A stretch of 64,000 nt of DNA, taken from the NCBI GenBank assembly GCA_937988695.1, contig CALKHM010000104.1:62001-126000 (forward strand), given 5' to 3'. The DNA is from an uncultured Microbacterium sp. Its GTDB lineage: Bacteria > Actinomycetota > Actinomycetes > Actinomycetales > Microbacteriaceae. This document shows positions 38,149 to 47,135 of this stretch, piece by piece. Every line of letters starts with the position of its first letter. Position 1 is the stretch's first letter. The position numbers and the translations under genes are program-made. Under the pieces are notes generated by a model. That model was not told the origin of the DNA and ran no database searches. It was given only the letters and a program-made list of their open reading frames with translations.

Positions 38149-39888
38149 TCACGCGCAGCAGGAGAGCTTCGCGACGTCCTTCGTGAAGGTCTGCGCCGCC
38201 AGCTTGATCGCCTCGCCCCAGGTGAGATACGGGTGCAGCGTCGAGACGACATCGCGCGTCGTGAGGCCGAAGCGCACCGCGAGCACGGCCTCGCTGATGA
38301 TGTCGCCCGCATGCGGCGCCACGACGTGCGCGCCGAGCAGTCGATCCGTGCCAGCCTCCGCGACCAGCTTGATCGCCCCCTGCCGTCGGTACGACACCGC
38401 TGCCCGCGGGAGGTATTCGACCGGCAGCGACGTCACCTGTGGTGTGAGCCCCGCCGCCCGTGCCTCGGCCTCCGTGACCCCCACGGCGGCGACCTGTGGA
38501 TCGGTGAACGTCACGCGCGGCACGGTGGCGAGATCCGCGGGGATGGGCTCGTCACTCACGATGCCGGCCAGTGCGGCCTGCGCCGCGACGCCGCCCTGGA
38601 GCGCGGCCACGTAGACGTAGCCGGGGCCGCCGGTCACGTCACCCGCCGCGAAGACGCGCGGGTCGGACGTGCGCATGAAGGCATCTACCTCGACGAAGCC
38701 GCGCCAGTCGGTCCGCACGCCGGTCGCCTCGAGGCCAAGCGCCTCGGTGTTCGGCACGCGGCCGGTCGCCACGAGGAGCGCTTCCGCGTCGAGACGACCG
38801 ACGAGGCTCCCCTGCTGGATCTCGAGACGAACGCCGGTCCCGGTGCGGTCGACGCGCGTGACCCGCGTGCCGGTGTGGAGCTCCATGCCTTCCGCCACGA
38901 GAGCCTGCGCGAGCGTCGCCGAGGCGTCGGGATCCTCCGCCGGCAGGATGCGATCCATCGCCTCGACGACGACAACGCGTACGCCGAATCGCTGGAGCGC
39001 CTGCCCCAGTTCCAGCCCGATGGACCCGGCCCCGATCACGAGGAGCGACGTCGGGAGCCGCTCGAGCTCCATCACCGTCGTGCTGTCCAGGGCCCCCGCC
39101 TCGGCGAGTCCCGGGACGGGCGGCAGGGCGGGGCGCGTGCCGGTCGCGAGCACCACGCGTCGGGCCCGCACTTCGCGGTCGCCGACGCGGACGACGACGG
39201 CATCGTCGGTCGACTCGCCCGACGGACGTCGGAGCTCGGCCTCACCGCGCAGGAGGGTGATGCCCTCGTACGCCTCAAGGACGTCGGCGTACTTCTGCTG
39301 CCGGAGCGTCTCCACGAGCTCGCGCTTCTGCCGCAGCACCTCGTCCCACGCGAGTTGCGGCTCGCAGGGGGCGATGCCCGGGAAGCCCGTGCGCGCGACA
39401 TGGTAGTGAGCGGCCGCCTCGATGAGGTTCTTGGACGGGATGCAGCCGACGTTGACGCAGGTGCCGCCGATGACGTCGGCCCGTTCCACGATGGCGGCCG
39501 TGGCGCCGAGTTCTGCGGCGCGAATGGCCGCGGCGACGCCGGCGCCGCCGGTCCCCACGATCAGCAGGTCGTAGTCGGCCCGCCCGTCGGAACGTGCCAC
39601 CGCGGCCGACCGCGTGTGCGACGGTGTCGACGTGGTTGCCGGCGGGGCCACGGGGTGCAGTATCGACTCTGCCGATTCTCCACCGAGGAGCCTCGCCTGG
39701 TAACCCGCCCGTGCGACCGCGTCGCGCAGCACCTCGGGGCCGACGTCCGGTCCCGCGACCACCGACGCGCGCCTCGTGGTGTAGCTCACCGCGGCGCGCT
39801 CGACGCCCGGCGCGCTCGCAAGCGCCCGCTCCACGCTCTGTGCGCACGCGAGGCACGTCAAGCCCTCGATCTGCAGCTCGTACTTCAT
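38149..39888 (-). CDS. merA: Mercuric reductase
   Basis: A 579-residue flavoprotein. Residues 1-70 are an HMA domain (GLTCLACAQSVERAL). The pyridine-nucleotide disulfide oxidoreductase core begins YDLLIVGTGGAG near residue 108, with the redox-active pair in GGTCVNVGCIPSK. NADPH-binding GAGSIGLELG follows, and the protein ends in SCCA, the C-terminal Cys pair that passes Hg(II) to the active site. It reduces Hg(II) to volatile Hg(0) in the cytoplasm using NADPH. It lies 40 bp after merP and ends the mer operon. No merB is seen in the window. Confidence 0.97.
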   Translation of the reverse strand: MKYELQIEGLTCLACAQSVERALASAPGVERAAVSYTTRRASVVAGPDVGPEVLRDAVARAGYQARLLGGESAESILHPVAPPATTSTPSHTRSAAVARSDGRADYDLLIVGTGGAGVAAAIRAAELGATAAIVERADVIGGTCVNVGCIPSKNLIEAAAHYHVARTGFPGIAPCEPQLAWDEVLRQKRELVETLRQQKYADVLEAYEGITLLRGEAELRRPSGESTDDAVVVRVGDREVRARRVVLATGTRPALPPVPGLAEAGALDSTTVMELERLPTSLLVIGAGSIGLELGQALQRFGVRVVVVEAMDRILPAEDPDASATLAQALVAEGMELHTGTRVTRVDRTGTGVRLEIQQGSLVGRLDAEALLVATGRVPNTEALGLEATGVRTDWRGFVEVDAFMRTSDPRVFAAGDVTGGPGYVYVAALQGGVAAQAALAGIVSDEPIPADLATVPRVTFTDPQVAAVGVTEAEARAAGLTPQVTSLPVEYLPRAAVSYRRQGAIKLVAEAGTDRLLGAHVVAPHAGDIISEAVLAVRFGLTTRDVVSTLHPYLTWGEAIKLAAQTFTKDVAKLSCCA

Positions 39889-39928
39889 CTCGTTGCCTCT
39901 GGATACGTCCGGCGGAGCGTGCAGCGGA

Positions 39929-40291
39929 TCACGACTTCACGACCGTCGCCGTGTACTTGAGCGTGGCCACCGCGGCGATCATCTGCGCGACCGTCACCCT
40001 GGCCGGATCGTACGTGACGACCGCGCGCTTCTTCTCGTAGCTCACCTCGGCCTTCGCGACGCCGTCGAGCCGCTCGAGCACCTTGCGGGTCGCGAGCGTG
40101 CAACCGCCGCACGTCATGCCCTCGATGTGGAGCGTGACCGTGTCGATCGCGCTCGGCACGCGCGTCCCGCGCACTGCGGCGGGCGATACAGCGGTGGGCC
40201 CTGCCGACGGCGTTGTGCTCGACGGGCACAGGTCGCAGATCCCGAGCGCGCCGGCGGTGGCAACTGAGTAGAGGAGGAATGAGAGCTTCAC
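39929..40291 (-). CDS. merP: Periplasmic mercury-binding protein
   Basis: A 120-residue protein from GTG 40291 (GGAG about 8 nt upstream). A short hydrophobic leader (VKLSFLLYSVATAGALGI) is followed by CDLC, then a linker, then an HMA domain with IEGMTCGGCTLATRKVLERL and the Hg-binding pair CGGC. The extra CDLC near the leader end is unusual for MerP. It should bind Hg(II) outside the membrane and hand it to MerT. It lies between merT and merA. Confidence 0.9.
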   Translation of the reverse strand: MKLSFLLYSVATAGALGICDLCPSSTTPSAGPTAVSPAAVRGTRVPSAIDTVTLHIEGMTCGGCTLATRKVLERLDGVAKAEVSYEKKRAVVTYDPARVTVAQMIAAVATLKYTATVVKS

Positions 40292-40379
40292 GTATGGACT
40301 CCGGAGCGGTCGAGGTGCGCGTCCGAGGGAAGGGACAGGACGGTGCGGCACGAGGGCCGCGAGATGGCGAGCGACGTTG

Positions 40380-40766
40380 TCAGAGTAGCCAGAGCGACCA
40401 GGTGGGGAACGTCCAGAGCACGATGGCGACGACCGTCGCGCTCCATAGGACGGCAACATCACGGCCGCGCCGCACCGGCACCGCACAGGCGGTCGCGGGA
40501 GCGCAGCACGCGTCGCCCGCGACGGTTGCAGGGCGGGCGCCGGTGGCCTGCGTCAGGAGCGTGGCTCGGCGCCCGTATACGGTCCAGAACCCGGTGGCGA
40601 GCATCACGAGCATCAGCAGCCCGAAGAGAGGACGCAGCGGCTCCAACGTGCTCGCGATCCCCGCGCCGACACCGAGCGTGACGAACAGCAGCGGTCCTAC
40701 GCAGCAGAGCGAGCCGAGAAACGCGGCGGCCACACCGCCGATGCCGGTGAGAATGCTGCTACGCAT
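40380..40766 (-). CDS. merT: Mercuric ion transporter MerT
   Basis: A 128-residue membrane protein starting at ATG 40766, inside the end of merR (8-bp overlap). Three membrane segments are present. The Cys pair in the first (GSLCCVGPLLF) and a second Cys set in the cytoplasmic loop (ACCAPATAC) are the Hg relay of MerT. It imports Hg(II) for reduction by MerA. Confidence 0.93.
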   Translation of the reverse strand: MRSSILTGIGGVAAAFLGSLCCVGPLLFVTLGVGAGIASTLEPLRPLFGLLMLVMLATGFWTVYGRRATLLTQATGARPATVAGDACCAPATACAVPVRRGRDVAVLWSATVVAIVLWTFPTWSLWLL

Positions 40767-41196
40767 GGGCGCGCGAACTGTGTGTGCTTGGCAGGTCCCC
40801 AGCATCACCGTCCGAGAGGACGGCGAGGATGGGGCAGGGTTCGGTGGGGCGCTGCTGCTCGCAGGCATGAACGAGGTCCTGCAGGGTGCGCTCAAGCCGC
40901 CGCAGCTCCGTCAGGCGCTCTCGGACCGCCCGGATCTTCTCGCGCGTGGTGGCCTCGACGCGGGCGCACGCCGCCGGGTCCTCGATGCTGAGCGCGAGCA
41001 TCTGCTGGATCTCATCCAGGGAGAAGCCGAGCTCCTGCGCGTGCTTGATGAACCGGAGCCGGCGCGCGGCCTCTGGGCCATACTGCCGGTAGCCGGCGGG
41101 CGTGCGTCCCGCCTCCGCGATGAGCCCGCGGCGCTCGTAGTACCGGACGGTCGCCGTCGGGACCCCCGCCAGCGCCGCCACCTCGCTGATCCTCAT
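40759..41196 (-). CDS. merR: Mercury-responsive regulator MerR
   Basis: A 145-residue MerR-family regulator from ATG 41196 (MRISEVAALAGV). The winged-helix part has ATVRYYERRGL. The three Hg ligands are visible: Cys in DPAACARVEA and the pair HAC-N8-C in HACEQQRPTEPCPIL, spaced nine residues apart as Cys117 and Cys126 of Tn501 MerR. It is transcribed with the structural genes, as in Gram-positive mer operons, rather than divergently. The promoter at 41220-41250 has the matching operator. Confidence 0.93.
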   Translation of the reverse strand: MRISEVAALAGVPTATVRYYERRGLIAEAGRTPAGYRQYGPEAARRLRFIKHAQELGFSLDEIQQMLALSIEDPAACARVEATTREKIRAVRERLTELRRLERTLQDLVHACEQQRPTEPCPILAVLSDGDAGDLPSTHSSRAHA

Positions 41197-41219
41197 GGTG
41201 CGAACCTCCCCTGCACCCA

Positions 41220-41250
41220 ATCTAAACCTTGAACCCGAGTGCAAGGTCAA
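41220..41250 (-). promoter_or_regulatory. MerR-type promoter and operator of the mer operon
   Basis: On the minus strand TTGACC (41250-41245) and TTAGAT (41225-41220) are separated by 19 bp, the long spacer typical of MerR-activated promoters. The operator has arms ACCTTG and CAAGGT around 10 bp (41226-41247), covering the spacer. Transcription should start near 41213, giving a 17-nt leader before merR. Confidence 0.85.
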
Positions 41251-41329
41251 GGGACGAGGTGCGGACGCGAGAGGATTCAGCCAGTCCGTGGCCAGCGCAC
41301 GATGACTGCGCCGCGGTGCGAGTGACCGG

Positions 41330-41878
41330 TCAGCGCGTGTCGGACGCGCCAGTTCGGCGTGCCGGTGGGCGCTTTCGCGCCAGGGGCGTCACCGTGACCT
41401 CCGCAGCAGGCAGCCGCGGCGCCTCCTCAACGATGGCGCAGAGGCGGCCCTGGCTGTCATTCTCGCACATGGCGGCGCTCCGGTCGACCAGCGCGGCCAA
41501 TTCCTCGCGGAATGCGGTGAGCTCGCGGAGTCGTGCATCGACCTCTGCGAGCTTGTGTGCCAGCAGCGCCTGTACACGCCCGCACGGGCTGGTGCCCTGC
41601 TCGGTGAGCGAGAGGATGTCCCGGATCTCGGCGAGGGGAAGCCCCAGCGCCTGCGCCTTGCGGATGAACGCGATGCGCTCCACCAGCTCGGCGGAATAAA
41701 GACGGTACCCGGAATCGGACCGCTCGGGCGCTGGGATCAGCCCCTCGCGCTCGTAGTAGTGCAGCGTCTGCACGCCGACGCTGAGCATCTTGGCGACCTC
41801 CCCTGCGAGGAGACCGCGCGCCCGGAGGGGCGCCGGTGCGCTCGTTCCGGTGGTTCCGGTCGCTGTCATCGGTGCCAC
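41330..41878 (-). CDS. Second MerR-family metal regulator
   Basis: A 182-residue protein. The DNA-binding part begins LAGEVAKMLSVGVQTLHYYEREGLIP, and a long dimer helix follows. Cysteines lie in TSPCGRVQALL and in MCENDSQGRLCAIVEE, again nine residues apart, which fits a metal sensor of the MerR/ZntR/CadR group. About 18 residues precede the core and a basic tail follows. It is 133 bp upstream of merR in the same direction. Its target could be its own dyad at 41923-41949; the metal cannot be named. Confidence 0.85.
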   Translation of the reverse strand: MAPMTATGTTGTSAPAPLRARGLLAGEVAKMLSVGVQTLHYYEREGLIPAPERSDSGYRLYSAELVERIAFIRKAQALGLPLAEIRDILSLTEQGTSPCGRVQALLAHKLAEVDARLRELTAFREELAALVDRSAAMCENDSQGRLCAIVEEAPRLPAAEVTVTPLARKRPPARRTGASDTR

Positions 41879-41922
41879 TGGTCGGTCCTGATCGCTCGTA
41901 GCTCGTGTTTCATCTCATGGCT

Positions 41923-41949
41923 CTGTAGAAGGTATACCCTTCAGTACAG
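41923..41949. promoter_or_regulatory. Dyad upstream of the second MerR-family gene
   Basis: CTGTA, AGAAGG-tatac-CCTTC and TACAG form nested inverted repeats (GAAGG/CCTTC five bases apart, CTGTA/TACAG outside) about 45 bp upstream of the regulator start. Position and size fit a MerR-family operator, although clear -35 and -10 boxes were not found. Confidence 0.4.
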
Positions 41950-41983
41950 TACGGGTTCGCTCGGCTGGTCGAGCCGGTGCCAC

Positions 41984-43143
41984 TCATCGCCCAGAGGACA
42001 GGCGCAGCCGCTCGTCGCGGAAGAGCGGCACTGCCAGCAGTGCGGCGGCGAGTTCCAGCGCAGCGAAAGAGGAAGAGCACACGGCCGAGACCCCACCGCA
42101 GCGCACCACCGAAGAGCAGGCTGCCGGCGCCGAAGTCGGTGAAGAGCAGGAACACGTTGAGTCCCATCGCCTGCCCTCCACGGAGGCCGCCGAGGCTCGT
42201 CGCGATGCCGGCCAGCAGGGGTTGCGGCATGTCGTAGCCGAGCGAGAGGAACCTCACGAGGAGCGCCGCGGCAATCAGGGGCACGGGCGTGGCGAGGAGC
42301 AGAGCCGCCGCGGCGCCAACCGCGAGGCCGGTCGGGAGGAGCCAGCGCCGGCCCCAGCGGTCGGCGGCGCGGCCGATCACCGGTCCCAGGAGGAAGCCCG
42401 ATACGCCGTAGCCAAGGAGCGCGAGCCCGATACCCACCTCGCCGAGTTCGTAGCGTCGCGCGAAGTAGACTCCGAGCCGGGTGAACACGCCGGAGTGGAA
42501 GACGGCATTCACGAACACGTAAGTGTAGGTCCGGAGCCCCCGGCCCGGCGCGAGCAGCGCCCGGTACACTGCGACGAGGTCGCGCGCGGTCCCGCGCGCG
42601 TGGAGGCCACCCAGGAGGTTACGGTCCCGCAGGAGTACCGCCGCGACCGGTAGCATGAGCGCGGCCACGGCGACGAAGACGCCCCGCCACCCGAGCACCG
42701 GCTCGAGCACGGCGCCCACGGTGGACCCGCCGCCATGCCCCCGGCCATCGCCCCGAACAGCCAGCCGAGCGGCCGCCCGCGCGCTTCGTACGGGTAGAGC
42801 GCGCCGACGAGCGACAGGGCCAGGGGGGACCCGTCCACTCGCTCCAATGCCGGTCTCCACGCGCCAGACGACAAGGTCGGACGCCGATCGCGCGGCCGTG
42901 GTAGGGGCACGAGGAGCACGACGGCGGTCAGTGACGCAAGCATGAGGCGGCGGCGCCCGAACCGGTCGGCGCGAGCAGGCCGTAGCCGAGCGTGGCGAGC
43001 CCGTACGGGATCAGGTAGGCCGGCACGGCGAGGTCGACCGCCTCGACCGGCGCCGCGAGGACCGCGGCGAGCCGCGGGATGAGTGGGGCCAGCATGTAAG
43101 CCTGGCAGAACACGAGGAACGTCGCGGCGGCGAGGCCGCGCAT
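41984..43143 (-). pseudogene. MFS permease pseudogene with several frameshifts
   Basis: Starting at ATG 43143, segments of a major-facilitator permease run in order but in three frames. They are RGLAAATFLVFCQAYMLAPL, then GALYPYEARGRPLGWLFGAMAGG, then VLEPVLGWRGVFVAVAALML through LLFGGALRWGLG, ending ALELAAALLAVPLFRDE at 41984. Breaks lie near 42950, near 42720-42740 and near 42070. Enough intact helices remain to recognise a 12-segment transporter of about 390 residues. Its substrate is unknown. Confidence 0.75.
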
Positions 43144-43329
43144 TACGCGCTCGCGGTGCTCGACCGCCGGAGCGCCGGGGCGAGGAGCGTGGCGGCGCCC
43201 GCCCCGGCCGTGAGCACCGCGGCCCCGACGGCGAACGCCGGTCCCCACTGCGTGAGCAGGCGGCCCACGATCGCCACGCCGATCCTCCAGGGCCGTGATC
43301 GTCAGCACCAGCCCCAAGGCGAACGCCAA
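43143..43329 (-). pseudogene. C-terminal scrap of another MFS permease
   Basis: MAFALGLVLTITALED, then after a frame change VAIVGRLLTQWGPAFAVGAA and a final LLAPALRRSSTASA, matches the last membrane helices of an MFS protein. Its stop overlaps the start of the next MFS pseudogene (TAATG). Upstream, 43330-43584 holds nothing recognisable. Confidence 0.5.
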
Positions 43330-43584
43330 CGAGAGGACGCGGCCACCCGGACCGCGTCCTCTCGGGGCGTCCGCGTGGGTGCCAACGTACCCCGCGATTC
43401 CTACCGGCGGGCAGTGTGCAGGGGCACGTGCTGGTCGAGAAGAGAAGACCCCGGCGACCGCCTGCAGGAGGGCGACGGCCGGGTACTGGGCGACCGAGGC
43501 GGCCAGCGGCTCGATGAGATCCGCAGGGTCCGTGCGTATCCCCCGTTCCTCACGCGCCGTGTCCCAGGGCCAAACGCGGGCTTC

Positions 43585-46029
43585 TCACCGGAACCCCATC
43601 GCCTCGAGCTCATCGCGCAGCCGATCCTCTGTGACGCGCGCCGGCTCGAACGCCACGAGCACCTCCTTCCGCACCGCATCGGCGTCGACCGTGCGGACGC
43701 CCTCGACCTTCCCCAGCTTGCGGCGGATACGCCGCGCGCAGGCGTCGCAGTGCATGCGTCGCGCGGGGATCACCGTCTGCACGACCCTCTGGTCGGCGTC
43801 GGCCGATGCGACGGAGGCTGCGCCCTCCTCTGCGGCACCGAGGTCGAGCCGCAGCGATAAGGTGGAGAGGAGCACCGCGGCGACGGACGCCGTGATGATC
43901 CCGATGGCGAGCCACGTCGTGACCAGCCCCGCCGCAGCGAGCCCGATCCCGAGCGCGTTGAAGCCGACCGCGATGGCGATGTTCTGCTGCATCTTCCGGT
44001 GCGAGGCGCGGCCAAGCAGGATCGCGCCCACCACCTTGTCCAGCTTGTCGCTGACGAGCACCACGCCGGCCGACTCCATCGCCACGTCGGTGCCCGCGCC
44101 GAGCGCGATGCCGACGTTGGACTGGACGAGTGCGGGCGCGTCGTTGATGCCGTCGCCCACCATCGCGACCGTGCGGCCCTCCCGCTGCAGCCGCTCGATC
44201 ACGCTGACCTTCTCGTGCGGGAGCAGCTCGGCGTGCACCTCGTCGATCCCGACGTCCCTAGCGACCGCGGCCGCCACGGGGCGGCTGTCGCCGGTGAGCA
44301 TCGCCGTGCGGATGCCGAGCTCGCGCAGGCGCCGCATGACGTGGGCCGTGCCTGGGCGCGGCATGTCCTGCAGCGCGACCGCGCCGAGCAGGCCCCCGTC
44401 GGCGGCGGCGTACACCACCGTGTGGCTGCCCTCGTACTCCGCAATGCGGGCCACCACGTCGGCTCCGAGGATGCCGTCGACGTGCGCGCTCTCGACGTGC
44501 ACGCCCTCGGCCTCGAGGAACGCGCGCCGCCCGACGACCACGCGGCGGCCACCGACCGTGGCGACGACGCCCTTGCCGGCCACCGCGCGGAAGTCGGACG
44601 CCTCTGGGACGCGTAGCTCCTGGAACTGCGCGTAGCGCACGATGGCGCCGGCGAGCGGGTGTTCGCTCCCCGCCTCGGCCGCGGCGATGAGCGCGAGGAC
44701 CTCGCTCTCGTCGCGCCCGCCGAACGGGAGCACGGCCGTGACAGTGGGGCGCCCGTAGGTGAGCGTGCCCGTCTTGTCGAACACCACCGTGTCCGTCTCG
44801 GCGAGCGACTGAAAGAACTCCCCGGCCCGCACGAGCAGGCCGCGCGCGATTCCCTGGCCGCCACCGATGGCGAGGATCAAGGGGGTGGTCAATCCGAGGG
44901 CGCAGGGATACCCCAGAATCACGACCGAGATCGCGACCAGCGTCGCGCGGCTCACGTCGCGCGTGGCGACCAGCCAGCCCACGAACGCGAGGAGGGCGAG
45001 CACGTAGACGACCGGGCCGTAGTAGTTCATCAGCCGGTCCATGAGGAGCTGGATGGGCGGCTTCCGTTCCTCGATCTGGCGCATCAGTCGGACGACCTGC
45101 GCGACAAAGCCCTCGGATGCTGGCCGCGTCACCTCCACGCGCACGAAGCCGTCGAGGTTCATCGTGCCGCCCACCACCTCGCCGCCGGTCTCCCGGTACA
45201 CGGGCGCGCTCTCGCCAGTGACGGCGGACTGGTCGAAGCTCGATGACCCGTCCCGGATCACGCCGTCCAGCGGTACCCGCTCGCCCGGTCGGATGGCCAC
45301 GACCTCGCCCGCCCGCACCTCGGCCACGGGGACTTCGACTTCCGCCCCGCCCCGAACGACTCGAGCTTCCTGCGCCTGCAGGGAGAGGAGCTTCCGGACG
45401 GCTTCGGCCGCCCGCTTCCGGGTGCCGAGCTTCAGGGCACCGAAGAAGAGGTGGAGTCCCATGAGCCAGGCGGCGATGGGGAAGAAGTTCGGCCACTGGG
45501 CGGGTGCGACGAGGTGCCCCACGCCCACGGCGAGCGCCCCCCACGCGCCGCTCGAGAGCAACACGTTGGCGTTGATGACGCGCTGCCCGACGGCCATGAG
45601 CGTCTTCCGCAGGATCGGGTAGCCGATCCACAGGAGGACCACGGCGGCCACGACCCCGCTGACGACGGCCCGCATGCGGTCGGGCAGGCCGAAGAGGTTC
45701 AGCGGGTCGAACAGCGTGTCGGCCACCGCGAGGGCCACGCCGAGGATGCCGCGGCGCCTGATGGTCGTGAAGAGTGCCTCGTCCGTGCTGTACTGCTGGG
45801 CCTCGGTGGCGACGACCGTGTAGCCGAGCTCCTCGACGCGCTGGGCGACTTGCTGCTCGCTGACCTGCGTCCGGTTGGCGTCAACGAGGATGACGCCGTG
45901 GACGAGGTTCACCTGGACGCTGTGCACGCCGGGCATCCGGCCCAGCGCCTTCTCGACCGACATGGTGCAGAACGAGCACATGAGGCCGCTCGCCTTCACC
46001 TGGATCAGACTGCTCTCCTTGCTCGCCAT
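43585..46029 (-). CDS. P1B-type ATPase with a YPC metal-site motif and HMA domains at both ends
   Basis: An 814-residue P-type ATPase from ATG 46029. It has an N-terminal HMA (KASGLMCSFCTMSVEKAL), actuator TGES, TM6 with YPC (44902-44910), and DKTGT with Asp418. [11 protein letters not shown] and, after the last helix, a second HMA at residues about 740-814 (RRMHCDACARRIRRKLG) complete it. The named P1B subgroups use CPC, CPH, SPC, TPC, APC or CSC, so YPC falls outside them. A C-terminal HMA is rare. It lies 97 bp after a GDCCVxC protein, often seen with mercury genes, and near mer genes here. Metal specificity is open; Hg or Cu transport would be guesses. Confidence 0.85.
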   Translation of the reverse strand: MASKESSLIQVKASGLMCSFCTMSVEKALGRMPGVHSVQVNLVHGVILVDANRTQVSEQQVAQRVEELGYTVVATEAQQYSTDEALFTTIRRRGILGVALAVADTLFDPLNLFGLPDRMRAVVSGVVAAVVLLWIGYPILRKTLMAVGQRVINANVLLSSGAWGALAVGVGHLVAPAQWPNFFPIAAWLMGLHLFFGALKLGTRKRAAEAVRKLLSLQAQEARVVRGGAEVEVPVAEVRAGEVVAIRPGERVPLDGVIRDGSSSFDQSAVTGESAPVYRETGGEVVGGTMNLDGFVRVEVTRPASEGFVAQVVRLMRQIEERKPPIQLLMDRLMNYYGPVVYVLALLAFVGWLVATRDVSRATLVAISVVILGYPCALGLTTPLILAIGGGQGIARGLLVRAGEFFQSLAETDTVVFDKTGTLTYGRPTVTAVLPFGGRDESEVLALIAAAEAGSEHPLAGAIVRYAQFQELRVPEASDFRAVAGKGVVATVGGRRVVVGRRAFLEAEGVHVESAHVDGILGADVVARIAEYEGSHTVVYAAADGGLLGAVALQDMPRPGTAHVMRRLRELGIRTAMLTGDSRPVAAAVARDVGIDEVHAELLPHEKVSVIERLQREGRTVAMVGDGINDAPALVQSNVGIALGAGTDVAMESAGVVLVSDKLDKVVGAILLGRASHRKMQQNIAIAVGFNALGIGLAAAGLVTTWLAIGIITASVAAVLLSTLSLRLDLGAAEEGAASVASADADQRVVQTVIPARRMHCDACARRIRRKLGKVEGVRTVDADAVRKEVLVAFEPARVTEDRLRDELEAMGFR

Positions 46030-46126
46030 GCGGCCATCCCTCCCTCGATCCCGGCGGACTCCGGCGCGGCCCGGACGGGCGCACCTCGACTGATGGGGAG
46101 TCTGCAGCCTGTAGTCGAGTAGAGGG

Positions 46127-46357
46127 TCAAGGCCCGCTGCGCGAGCATCCTTGTGCGCCCGCGCCGCCAGCCTGAATCGGGGGGCACGGGACGGAGCCGT
46201 ACGAGCAGAACACGCAGCAGTCGCCCGTCTTCGGCCGCAGCCGCGAGTGGCAGCCGGCGCACTCGTGGAAGAACACGCAGGCGTCAGTTGGCGTCGTCCG
46301 CGTCTCGGCATGGCCGCAGGACGGACAGGTGAGGACGGAGGTGAGCGTCACGGTCAT
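46127..46357 (-). CDS. GDCCVxC-domain small Cys-rich protein
   Basis: A 76-residue protein with ten cysteines: CPSCGH near the start, HECAGCH in the middle, GDCCVFCSYG and VPCPPIQ near the end. The GDCCVxC family is a named group of small (seleno)proteins; in this copy the positions are Cys, not Sec. Members commonly sit in mercury-resistance loci. The arrangement suggests a metal-binding, possibly redox-active, soluble protein. It precedes the YPC ATPase and is divergent from the ArsR gene. Confidence 0.85.
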   Translation of the reverse strand: MTVTLTSVLTCPSCGHAETRTTPTDACVFFHECAGCHSRLRPKTGDCCVFCSYGSVPCPPIQAGGAGAQGCSRSGP

Positions 46358-46506
46358 GGGGGATACACCGCCCAGCCCTCGTTCGGCCCTCCCGACCCAG
46401 CCGTGCCGATACGGGTGCTGGAGGGGCGCCGACGGTTCCGGTTGGCCGGGACGAGGCGGACGGGCCGTGGGGCCGGCCTCGCGGCCTGAGTCCGCCCTCT
46501 GGGCGG

Positions 46507-46522
46507 ATCAAGAATAGTTGAT
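46507..46522 (+). promoter_or_regulatory. ArsR-type operator just upstream of the regulator
   Basis: ATCAA-gaatag-TTGAT is a perfect inverted repeat with a 6-bp spacer, in an AT-rich island unlike its surroundings. It abuts TATAAA (46522-46527), a probable -10 box, which lies 8 nt before the first ATG of the ArsR gene. Self-repression by the regulator is inferred. Confidence 0.6.
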
Positions 46523-46535
46523 ATAAAATTGACCC

Positions 46536-47135
46536 ATGATGACCGATGCGGCGTCTCTCGCCGCCCTCGACCTGACCCGTGCCGTGCGCCTGTTCCACGC
46601 GTTCTCCGACGAGACCCGCCTCGGCATCCTCGAGATGCTCCGCAGCGGCGAGCGGTGCGTGTGCGACCTGCAGGCCGACCTCGACGCCGCGCAGTCTCGG
46701 CTCTCCTTCCACCTCAAGGTGCTCAAGGAGGCGGGGCTGGTGACAGACCGGAAGGAGGGGGGGTGGTCGTACTACACGCTCGTGCCGGACGCCTTCGCCG
46801 AGACGCACGACCTCGTGCGGGCGCTCGCCAGCGGGCCGCCGGCCTTCGATCCGCTCGCCGAGCACGACGCCAGCCGGAGTGTCTGCCATCTCGCGACTGT
46901 ACGCCGATCCGGTCCCATCAGTCGCACTGATGTAGGGCCGCCAGCTACCGATGCCGAGCATCATCACGCGCGCAGCATCCGCAGCCCACTCGCGATGACG
47001 ACGAACTCGCTCACCTCGTGGGCGATCACGGCCATTGGCAGTGTAAGCGTGCCGAGCACCGCACCGACGACCAACACGCCGATCACGGCCGCGGAGAGCG
47101 CGAGGTTCTGCCGCACGATGCGCTGGTTGCGCTGA
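46536..47135 (+). CDS. ArsR-family regulator, C-terminus probably replaced
   Basis: The first about 110 residues are a normal ArsR/SmtB repressor: HAFSDETRLGILEML, ERCVCDLQADLDAAQSRLSFHLKVLKEAGLV, WSYYTL. The CVCDL cysteines in helix 3 are the As(III)/Sb(III) sensing site of classical ArsR. Members of this type end shortly after this region. Here the frame goes on for about 85 more residues of low quality, the last 172 bp being antisense to the end of the APC ATPase gene. The native 3' end was probably lost when that gene came to lie next to it. The start is ATG 46536 or 46539. Confidence 0.78.
   Translation: MMTDAASLAALDLTRAVRLFHAFSDETRLGILEMLRSGERCVCDLQADLDAAQSRLSFHLKVLKEAGLVTDRKEGGWSYYTLVPDAFAETHDLVRALASGPPAFDPLAEHDASRSVCHLATVRRSGPISRTDVGPPATDAEHHHARSIRSPLAMTTNSLTSWAITAIGSVSVPSTAPTTNTPITAAESARFCRTMRWLR

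Noticed and set aside
38119..39960. A 613-codon plus-strand frame opposite merA
   Set aside because: Shadow of merA; rich in Arg/His/Asp with no conserved motif.
43401..43679. Open frame between the MFS scrap and the YPC ATPase
   Set aside because: It overlaps the 3' end of the ATPase gene in another frame and has Arg/Ser-rich shadow composition.
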